Part shown: one piece after another, positions 1-4,517 of the stretch
Layout: each line of letters begins with the position of its first letter
Position numbering within the stretch: position 1 is the stretch's first letter
Translations under genes and position numbers: made by a program
The notes under the pieces: generated by a model
The model's database searches: none
Told to the model about the DNA's origin: nothing
The model's input: only the letters and a program-made list of their open reading frames with translations
DNA from: DAIPHL01 sp036771375
GTDB taxonomy: Bacteria; Synergistota; Synergistia; Synergistales; Synergistaceae
Assembly (NCBI GenBank): GCA_036771375.1
Contig: DAIPHL010000130.1
Location: forward strand, 1 to 6,085
DNA length: 6,085 nt
Reading direction: 5' to 3'

Positions 1-1073
1 ATGTGCTGCGGGCAGACCTGCTCGCAGCGGCCGCACCGGATGCACTCCGCCGCGCGCTTCCTGCCATGGCCGCCGACCAGCCAGGACTCCTGATGCCTGG
101 CGGCGGTCAGGTCGCCGTAAAGCGTCAGCGCGTTCATCGCCGTGAACGTCCCGGAGATCCCCACCTCCACGGGGCAGACCTTGGCGCAGTAGTTGCAGGT
201 CGTGCAGGGGATCAGCGGGATGCGGGCAAGCTCCCTCCTGGCCTCCTCCAGCGTTCGCCTCTCCGCGTCGGACAGCCCCGTGAAGCCCTTCATGAAGGAC
301 AGGTTGTCCTCCATCTGCGCCAGATCGCTCATGCCGGAGAGGACGGTGAGCACGCCGTCCAGGTCCGCGGCAAAGCGAATGGCCCACGACGCCATGGAGG
401 CGCCGGCATCGGCCCCCCTGAGGATCGCCGCCACGGAGTCCGGCGGGGTCGCCAGCATTCCTCCCTTCACGGGCTCCATGACGATCACCGGCTTGCCGTA
501 CTTCCGGGCCATCTCGTAGCAGGCCCGGGACTGGATGGCCGGGTTCTCCCAGTCGCCGTAGTTGATCTGCAGCTGGACGAACTCCATCTCGGGATGCGCC
601 TTCAGGATCTCCTCCAGCTCCTCCGGCGTGGAGTGGAAGGAGAACCCCACGTGCCGAATGAGCCCCTCCTTTTTCTTCTCCTGGACGAAGCGCCACATGT
701 CGAAGTCGTCGAAGAAGTGAGTCCGCCCCTCCCCCAGGTTGTGCAGCAGGTAGAAATCGATGTATCCGGCCCCCGTCTGCCTCAGCGAGGTCTCGAACTG
801 CGCCGCGGCGTCCTCGCGGGTCCTGCATTCGAGCCACGCGGCGTTCTTGGTGGCCAGCTGGAACTTCTCCCTGGGATAGCGCTCCACCAGCGCCTCGCGG
901 ATCGCGTCCTCGCTGCCCGGGTAGGCCCAGGCGGTGTCGAAGTAGGTAAAGCCCTCGGCCAGAAAGCGATCCACCATCCGCTTCGTCTGCTCGATGTCGA
1001 TAGCGTCGCCCTCCTTGGGCAGACGCATCAGGCCGAACCCCAGCTTCTTGATCCCTTCCCCCAAATGAGTCAT
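1..1073 (-). CDS. Aldo/keto reductase with C-terminal double [4Fe-4S] ferredoxin motif (3' end cut by window edge)
   Basis: Likely a cytoplasmic NAD(P)H- or ferredoxin-linked reductase of aldehydes or ketones; the substrate cannot be told from sequence. I read 357 residues on the minus strand before the edge. The N terminus (LGFGLMRLP, residues 11-19) is typical of the family. The expected catalytic tetrad is present: Asp46 and Tyr51 in FDTAWAY, Lys76 in LATKNA and His111 in YLLHN. The barrel continues through VGFSFH (142-147), QLQINY (167-172) and VMEPVKGG (198-205). Two CxxCxxCxxxCP motifs follow (Cys290/293/296/300 and Cys344/347/350/354), enough for two [4Fe-4S] clusters, which fits an anaerobe. 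Iron-sulfur members usually run a few tens of residues further, so only the tail is missing. The start at 1073 is chosen because GAGGGGG lies 5 bases upstream and family similarity begins there; an in-frame GTG at 1178 would add 35 unconvincing residues. The gene is transcribed divergently from the MerR-type gene, which probably controls it. Confidence 0.93.
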   Translation of the reverse strand, partial: MTHLGEGIKKLGFGLMRLPKEGDAIDIEQTKRMVDRFLAEGFTYFDTAWAYPGSEDAIREALVERYPREKFQLATKNAAWLECRTREDAAAQFETSLRQTGAGYIDFYLLHNLGEGRTHFFDDFDMWRFVQEKKKEGLIRHVGFSFHSTPEELEEILKAHPEMEFVQLQINYGDWENPAIQSRACYEMARKYGKPVIVMEPVKGGMLATPPDSVAAILRGADAGASMASWAIRFAADLDGVLTVLSGMSDLAQMEDNLSFMKGFTGLSDAERRTLEEARRELARIPLIPCTTCNYCAKVCPVEVGISGTFTAMNALTLYGDLTAARHQESWLVGGHGRKRAAECIRCGRCEQVCPQH

Positions 1074-1121
1074 CGTATCCCCCTCGTTTTCCTCGTCCCC
1101 ACGAAATACCGCGCGTAGGCT

Positions 1122-1144
1122 GTTTCGCCCCACCGCGGGGAAAC
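1122..1144 (-). other. Hairpin in the aldo/keto reductase leader
   Basis: GTTT + CCCC (left, 1122-1125 and 1128-1131, with a 2-base CG bulge) can pair with GGGG + AAAC (1137-1144) around a 5-base loop. It lies about 50 bases upstream of the reductase start and has no T run after it in either direction, so it is not an intrinsic terminator. It may be a leader RNA structure or chance. Confidence 0.35.
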
Positions 1145-1169
1145 GGTCTCTCCATCGCGTTCTTATCCA

Positions 1170-1184
1170 TGAAAACACTCCTTT
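1170..1184 (-). promoter_or_regulatory. Strong Shine-Dalgarno and ATG in the reductase leader, out of frame with the reductase
   Basis: On the minus strand AAAGGAG (1178-1184) stands 7 bases before an ATG at 1170-1168, a better-placed ribosome site than most in this window. That ATG opens a frame that is not the reductase frame and runs into the reductase gene; its product starts MDKNAMERPF and then becomes low-complexity and arginine/glycine-rich, unlike a real protein. It could be a regulatory upstream ORF, the fossil of an older start separated by an indel, or coincidence. Confidence 0.35.
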
Positions 1185-1197
1185 CCGTCAACAAGGA

Positions 1198-1226
1198 TTC
1201 CCAAATCGACGAAGATAGTCTATAAT
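1198..1226 (+). promoter_or_regulatory. Probable promoter of the MerR-family gene
   Basis: A perfect TATAAT -10 box (1221-1226) lies 17 bases after TTCCCA (1198-1203), a 4/6 match to the -35 consensus. Transcription would start near 1233, inside the dyad operator, so bound regulator should hinder its own promoter. The same bases, read on the other strand, form the -10 region of the divergent reductase promoter. Confidence 0.6.
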
Positions 1227-1247
1227 CTTGAGTTGGCTCCAAGTCAA
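1217..1247 (-). promoter_or_regulatory. Probable MerR-type promoter of the aldo/keto reductase
   Basis: Reading the minus strand, TTGACT (1242-1247) forms a good -35 box and TAGACT (1217-1222) a -10 box at the long 19-base spacing typical of MerR-activated promoters. An overlapping alternative -10, TATAGA (1219-1224), would give 17 bases. The spacer is filled by most of the dyad at 1227-1248, where a MerR dimer would twist the DNA to realign the boxes. The resulting leader would be about 135 bases long. Confidence 0.6.
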
Positions 1248-1248
1248 G
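1227..1248. promoter_or_regulatory. 22-bp dyad, likely MerR-family operator
   Basis: Left arm CTTGAGTTGG and right arm CCAAGTCAAG are inverted repeats with 9 of 10 positions matching around a 2-base centre. It sits in the reductase promoter spacer and over the regulator's predicted transcription start. The inner part resembles the CTTGGAG/CTCCAAG dyads of MerR-family promoters, but one base appears missing from one inner arm. Confidence 0.65.
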
Positions 1249-1266
1249 ATGTGGGAGGATGAAAAA

Positions 1267-1656
1267 ATGACCATCACAGAGGTGAGCGAACAGCTTGGGA
1301 CCTCCCCCGACACGCTGAGGTACTACGAAAAGGCGGGACTCGTTCCCCCTGTCAAAAGAAAGAACGGAATCAGGGACTACGGCGAAAGCGACGTGAAGTG
1401 GATCGAGTTCATCCTGTGCATGAGAAGCGCCGGGGTGCCGGTCGAGGAGCTTGTACGGTACGTCGCCCTCTACCGCGAAGGAAGCGGGACGACGGACGAG
1501 CGGAAGAAGATCCTGATCAGGCAGAGGGACCGGCTGCAAAACCGTATAGAGGAGATACGGGCGCTGGTCGAAAAGTTGGACTACAAGATCGAAAACTACG
1601 AGAACGTGCTGCTGGAGAAGGAAAAGGAACTGCTCGGGGAGCCCAGAGAAAACTGA
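1267..1656 (+). CDS. MerR-family transcriptional regulator, AdhR/NmlR-like
   Basis: A 129-residue DNA-binding regulator that probably binds the 1227-1248 dyad and controls the divergent aldo/keto reductase. The N-terminal winged helix-turn-helix is clear: MTITEVSEQLGTSPDTLRYY (1-20), then EKAGLVPPVKRKNGIRDY (21-38). A helical dimerisation region ends in a long charged coiled coil (about residues 78-122, rich in Glu, Lys, Arg and Leu). The only cysteine, Cys51 in FILCMRSAG, sits where AdhR/NmlR-type regulators carry their conserved redox- or aldehyde-sensing cysteine (Cys52 in Bacillus subtilis AdhR). There is no cysteine-rich metal-binding tail, so mercury, zinc or copper sensing is unlikely. 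The ATG at 1267 is chosen because GGGAGG (1253-1258) lies 8 bases upstream. The longer frame from TTG at 1228 would start inside the operator and before the predicted transcription start. Confidence 0.9.
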   Translation: MTITEVSEQLGTSPDTLRYYEKAGLVPPVKRKNGIRDYGESDVKWIEFILCMRSAGVPVEELVRYVALYREGSGTTDERKKILIRQRDRLQNRIEEIRALVEKLDYKIENYENVLLEKEKELLGEPREN

Positions 1657-1688
1657 GACAGGGCCAGGCAGACCGGTATGGCTCTGTC
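1657..1688 (+). terminator. Stem-loop right after the MerR gene stop codon
   Basis: GACAGGGCCA (1657-1666) pairs with TGGCTCTGTC (1679-1688) over 10 positions with one G-T wobble and a 12-base loop, starting at the base after the stop codon. No T run follows, so it is at best a Rho-assisted terminator or a 3'-end stabiliser. A small GCC-TTCG-GGC hairpin with a stable UUCG loop lies at 1721-1730, followed by TTCTT, and may help. Confidence 0.4.
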
Positions 1689-1935
1689 CGCCCCTGTTCA
1701 GGACCATAACGGCCCTACCCGCCTTCGGGCTTCTTCGCTGTCCTCGCCAGCCAACCGCTCGGCATTCGCTTTTCCCGGAAGACCATCGCGCAGTCGGAGC
1801 AGCCTTCCGCGACAGTTCCCCCGCCCAGTCCGAAGCCATAAGAAAGGCCGTCAAACGCCCCTATCTCCGCGTTCGTCCCTGAGTCCGTATTTTGCAGGCC
1901 CCCTCCCGCATCGTGCGGTACGAGGCAACCCCGTC

Positions 1936-2013
1936 ATTCGTCCCGACGCCAGGACCCGTTCCGATTGGGATGTAGCCGGCTCTGTACGGACCAGGCTCAG
2001 GGTCGGGACGAAT
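1936..2013. repeat. 12-bp perfect inverted repeat enclosing 54 bases
   Basis: ATTCGTCCCGAC (1936-1947) and GTCGGGACGAAT (2002-2013) are exact reverse complements; one bulged base then allows two more pairs (CC 1949-1950 with GG 2000-2001). Inside, AGCCGG (1974-1979) can pair with CC and GGCT (1991-1992, 1994-1997) across one bulge. The whole could fold as a branched RNA or a DNA cruciform. There are no transposase remnants or evident target duplications. Confidence 0.6.
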
Positions 2014-2055
2014 TGCGACGTATGCGATATCGGAGAAGACGCTCCTTCGTCTCGC

Positions 2056-2808
2056 TCAGAACAACCCCGCCGTCTCCCCGCCGTCGATCCTGACGTCCGC
2101 ACCCGTAATATACTTCGCGTCGTCGGACGCGAGAAACGCGAAGAGCGCGGCGATCTCCTCCGGCTCGGCGTGGCGCTTCATCGGGATGCCCTCGTTGACC
2201 GCGTCGAGCATCTCGTCGGTGTACTCCGCCCGCTGCATCGGCGTCAACACATAGCCCGGACAGACGCAGTTGACTCGAATCTTCGGGGCGAGCTCCAGCG
2301 CCATCGTCTTCGCCAGCAGAATGACGCCGGCCTTCGACGCGTTGTAATCCGCGTACCAGCGATGCCCCTCCGTGCCGTTCGACGACGCCGTCATCAGGAT
2401 CACGCCGCCGCCCTGGGCTTTCATCGCCGAAGCCGCCTCTTTCGAGACCAGGAACATTCCTCCCAGGTTGACGTCCAGAACCTTGCGCCACTGCTCGTAT
2501 GGGATGTCCACGAAGTCGCTTCTGACGCTGATTCCCGCGTTCGAGACCAGCACGTCGACGCCGCCCAGCAGCTCCTTCATCCGGGCAAACGCCCTCTTCA
2601 CGTCCTCCTCGACGGACACGTCCGCGACCGCTCCGCCCTTAAAGTTCGGATGTCCAGACAGCGCTTTCGAAAGAAGCGGTTCGTCGCGATCGACCAGAAA
2701 GATCGACGCGCCCTCCTGCGCGAAACGCTCGGCGGTCGCGCGGCCGATGCCGCTCGCCGCGCCCGTCACCATCACCCTTCTTCCGTTCAGCTCAGGAAAT
2801 TTCGCCAT
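2056..2808 (-). CDS. Classical short-chain dehydrogenase/reductase (SDR)
   Basis: A 250-residue cytoplasmic oxidoreductase interconverting an alcohol and a carbonyl; the substrate is unknown. It is full length for a classical SDR. The Rossmann nucleotide-binding motif TGAASGIG is at 15-22, and Asp40 ending the second strand (FLVDRD) predicts a preference for NAD(H) over NADP(H). NAG is at 90-92. The catalytic tetrad is Asn114 (LDVNLGG), Ser142 (TASSNG), Tyr155 and Lys159 (YNASK). CPGYVLTP (183-190) and the C-terminal YITGADVRIDGG (233-244) are also typical. It is the second gene of an operon, 25 bases after the antiporter gene. GGAGG (2821-2825) is the likely ribosome site, at a rather long 12 bases from the ATG, so translation may be modest or coupled to the upstream gene. 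The annotation of glucose/ribitol-type dehydrogenase often given to such proteins is not supported further here. Confidence 0.93.
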   Translation of the reverse strand: MAKFPELNGRRVMVTGAASGIGRATAERFAQEGASIFLVDRDEPLLSKALSGHPNFKGGAVADVSVEEDVKRAFARMKELLGGVDVLVSNAGISVRSDFVDIPYEQWRKVLDVNLGGMFLVSKEAASAMKAQGGGVILMTASSNGTEGHRWYADYNASKAGVILLAKTMALELAPKIRVNCVCPGYVLTPMQRAEYTDEMLDAVNEGIPMKRHAEPEEIAALFAFLASDDAKYITGADVRIDGGETAGLF

Positions 2809-2833
2809 CGCTTGCCGACGCCTCCGATCGAGC

Positions 2834-4297
2834 TCACGCCGTCTCGGCGTGTTTTTTCAGACGAACCTGGGGTTCGCCGGGAATCCGAAAGAGCGGGATG
2901 AACCGGTCAAACCCGGTGTAGGTGAGGACGACGATGGAGACCACGGCGATCCACGCCAGGTAGTTGTGGGCGATGATCCCGAACGGGTCGATCGTCTTCT
3001 CCGCAAGAGGGTAGACCGATCGGCTGATCCCGATGAAAAAAGCCATGTATGCGTGCCACGGGATGAGCTGTGAGCCCAAAACGGCCATGGCATCGGCGTA
3101 TGTGGCGTTGCGCAGCGCGAGGGTGTACATGTCCTCGGGGCTGCCTTCCACGTTCTTCTCCGTGAGGTCCTTTATGATCGGGCCGATCGTCGTGATCTGG
3201 GCCATCTCGTCGGAGAGCGCCGCGTTCCCGAGAAGGCAGAGCAGCGCGTTACAGGTCATGAGATGGCGAACCTTCCTGGACACGCGCAGGATCAGCGTCG
3301 CAATGGGATCGAACGCCTGCATCTTGTACATGACGCCGCCGAACGCACCGATCCAGAGCATCATCGCAATCGACCAGCCTCCCGCATCCGAGAAACCGGT
3401 GAAACAGTAACCGGCGAAGTCGCTCAGGCTGGTGACCGTGCCGAACGCCCACCCGAAGACGAGCGACGACAGAATACCGCTTGTAAGGCAGATGAGCGTG
3501 TTGACCCCGGCAAAGGCCGTTCCAAGCACAACGATAAACGGAACGATCATCATGTAGGGAACCCCGCCCTTGACCTGTTTCAGAAGGATCACGGCGGACT
3601 CCCGTTCCTCCGCAAGCTTTGTCCAGACGCTCTCGGGGATCTGGGCGATCGCTTCGGAGGCCTTCACCGCGACGCCGGAGCCCGCCACGGAGGAACCGGC
3701 GACGTAAAACATGACGGCCGCCGCGATCAGGCAGAGCAGCGACCATACGCCCTGATGCCGTACCCTCTTGATGACCTCGACGCCCTGAATGCCGGAGCTC
3801 ACGACCGTCGTATCGGAGATCAGCCCGATGTTGTCACCGAAGCACGCTCCGCCGGCGATGGCTCCGATCGTAAGCAGGATGTCTCCGCCCACGATGTGGT
3901 TCAACCAGAGAAAGATCGGTGCGCAGGCCGCGAACGTACCCCACGACGTCCCCGTCGCGATGGAAAGAGCGCAGGTGCAGAGAAATCCGACGGTCGCCAC
4001 ACCTCTTGCCGTAAGGCCCGCCGAGAGGGCGAGATTGATGACGGAGGCGGCGACGCCGGTCGCCATGAAGCACTCCGCGACGGCATAGGCGAGCTGGAGG
4101 ATGAGAAAGACGATCAGGAAATTTTGCAGGTTTGTCAAAGCCGCGTCGAGAAGTTCCGAGAATTTGAAACGAGCTACGAGCATTCCGACGATGACGGCAT
4201 AGGCAAACGCGACAGGAGCCGCAATGAGAATATCCACGCCCGAGAGCATCAGACCCGCAATCACCGCAATAGGAGTGAGTTTCAGAAAGTTACTCAT
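2834..4297 (-). CDS. NhaC-family Na+/H+ antiporter-like membrane protein
   Basis: A 487-residue, very hydrophobic inner-membrane protein with roughly a dozen membrane segments. Family members exchange sodium for protons or, in relatives such as MleN, couple sodium/proton movement to an organic acid. Family signatures are ATGTSWGTF (114-122) and the charged GDNIGLISDTT (154-164), followed by the cytoplasmic-looking GVEVIKRVRHQ (172-182). The second half repeats the architecture with GNAALSDEMAQITTIGP (357-373) and LIPWHAY (411-417). A hydrophilic stretch at about 206-245 separates the halves. The ATG at 4297 is supported by GGGGG (4306-4310) 8 bases upstream and by a hydrophobic segment beginning at once. 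It is first in an operon with the dehydrogenase, has its own promoter, and follows the terminator of the amidohydrolase gene. True substrate (ion only, or an organic substrate) is not decidable. Confidence 0.88.
   Translation of the reverse strand: MSNFLKLTPIAVIAGLMLSGVDILIAAPVAFAYAVIVGMLVARFKFSELLDAALTNLQNFLIVFLILQLAYAVAECFMATGVAASVINLALSAGLTARGVATVGFLCTCALSIATGTSWGTFAACAPIFLWLNHIVGGDILLTIGAIAGGACFGDNIGLISDTTVVSSGIQGVEVIKRVRHQGVWSLLCLIAAAVMFYVAGSSVAGSGVAVKASEAIAQIPESVWTKLAEERESAVILLKQVKGGVPYMMIVPFIVVLGTAFAGVNTLICLTSGILSSLVFGWAFGTVTSLSDFAGYCFTGFSDAGGWSIAMMLWIGAFGGVMYKMQAFDPIATLILRVSRKVRHLMTCNALLCLLGNAALSDEMAQITTIGPIIKDLTEKNVEGSPEDMYTLALRNATYADAMAVLGSQLIPWHAYMAFFIGISRSVYPLAEKTIDPFGIIAHNYLAWIAVVSIVVLTYTGFDRFIPLFRIPGEPQVRLKKHAETA
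2835..2857 (+). terminator. Intrinsic terminator facing the plus strand, inside the antiporter gene's end
   Basis: CACGCCG (2835-2841), loop TCT and CGGCGTG (2845-2851) form a perfect 7-bp GC-rich stem followed at once by TTTTTT (2852-2857). It only works for plus-strand transcription; on the minus strand the A run precedes the stem. It overlaps the antiporter's last codons and stop, so it would stop antisense read-through coming from the regulator side. In the minus-strand mRNA the same hairpin sits 9 bases before the dehydrogenase ribosome site. Confidence 0.75.
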
Positions 4298-4324
4298 TTG
4301 ACGTACCCCCTTCGATGTATTTGA

Positions 4325-4335
4325 ATTGTGACAAT
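4325..4335. promoter_or_regulatory. Operator-like dyad over the antiporter transcription start
   Basis: ATTGT-G-ACAAT is a perfect 5+5 inverted repeat with a 1-base centre. It lies just downstream of the -10 box on the minus strand, where transcription would begin, so a bound protein would block initiation. The region is AT-rich, so chance is possible. No regulator for it is in the window. Confidence 0.4.
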
Positions 4336-4366
4336 ATTATAAACCAAACTTTCCCATTTTGAACAA
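4336..4366 (-). promoter_or_regulatory. Probable promoter of the antiporter-dehydrogenase operon
   Basis: On the minus strand a perfect TATAAT lies at 4336-4341. Possible -35 boxes are TTCAAA (4358-4363, 16-base spacing, 4/6 match) or TTGTTC (4361-4366, 19-base spacing). The leader to the ATG at 4297 would be about 32 bases. The stretch is distinctly AT-rich compared with the surrounding coding DNA. Confidence 0.65.
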
Positions 4367-4373
4367 ATTGTTC
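4361..4373. promoter_or_regulatory. Operator-like dyad at the -35 region of the antiporter promoter
   Basis: GAACAA-A-TTGTTC is a perfect 6+6 inverted repeat with a 1-base centre. It overlaps the candidate -35 boxes and shares the ACAA/TTGT words with the dyad at 4325-4335, so one protein might bind both sites on either side of the -10 box. Confidence 0.45.
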
Positions 4374-4397
4374 GACATCAATTCGGCATAAAGCGGG

Positions 4398-4422
4398 AAA
4401 AAATCCCGGGTGAGAGCCGGGA
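4398..4422 (-). terminator. Intrinsic terminator of the amidohydrolase transcript
   Basis: Reading the minus strand, TCCCGG (4417-4422), a 7-base loop and CCGGGA (4404-4409) form a 6-bp GC stem followed by TTTTTT (4398-4403). It lies about 95 bases past the amidohydrolase stop and upstream of the antiporter promoter, separating the two units. The CGGGA strand could instead pair with TCCCG just after the T run (4394-4398), a rival hairpin. Confidence 0.75.
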
Positions 4423-4517
4423 GAAAACGATACGACAAAGACAACGCCGCGCATGGCTCAAAAGCGCCTTTCCGCTGCACGGTCCGCCCCTTCGATTCCC
4501 GATTTTTCAATCCATCA

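Larger units (their letters stand above)
1657..2055. other. 399-base gap between convergent genes, no confident gene
   Basis: The gap lies between the stop codons of the plus-strand regulator and the minus-strand dehydrogenase. No reading frame has both a plausible start with a ribosome site and family resemblance. On the minus strand the frame from 1933 to 1715 is open for 72 codons and looks oddly protein-like (for example GAFDGLSYGFGLGGG), but its only ATG lies mid-way. The dehydrogenase's own frame stays open for some 60 codons beyond its stop. Both may be GC-rich chance frames or relics of a decayed gene. Besides the hairpins listed separately, CCGCA-TCG-TGCGG (1907-1919) and AGACG-CTCCTT-CGTCT (about 2035-2050) can fold; the latter may weakly terminate the dehydrogenase transcript. 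Confidence 0.5.

Noticed and set aside
3..1118. Long plus-strand open frame of 371 codons
   Set aside because: It is antisense to the aldo/keto reductase, whose minus-strand frame carries all catalytic and iron-sulfur motifs; the plus-strand product has no recognisable domain.
1228..1266. TTG-started N-terminal extension of the MerR-type regulator
   Set aside because: It begins inside the operator and upstream of the predicted transcription start, while the ATG at 1267 has a well-placed GGGAGG and aligns with the usual N terminus.
1715..1933. Minus-strand 72-codon frame as a real small gene
   Set aside because: It has no start codon except one mid-way and no ribosome site; I keep it only as a possible relic within the gap.
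1936..2013. tRNA or known riboswitch
   Set aside because: No acceptor stem, T-loop or CCA arrangement, and the position between two convergent 3' ends does not suit a riboswitch.
1678..2901. Long plus-strand open frame of 407 codons
   Set aside because: It runs through the convergent gap and then antisense to the dehydrogenase. Its arginine-rich product resembles no family and comes from GC-rich codon bias on the opposite strand.
3263..4324. Plus-strand open frame of 353 codons
   Set aside because: It is antisense to the antiporter gene; the product is highly charged and low-complexity, a typical mirror of a hydrophobic gene.
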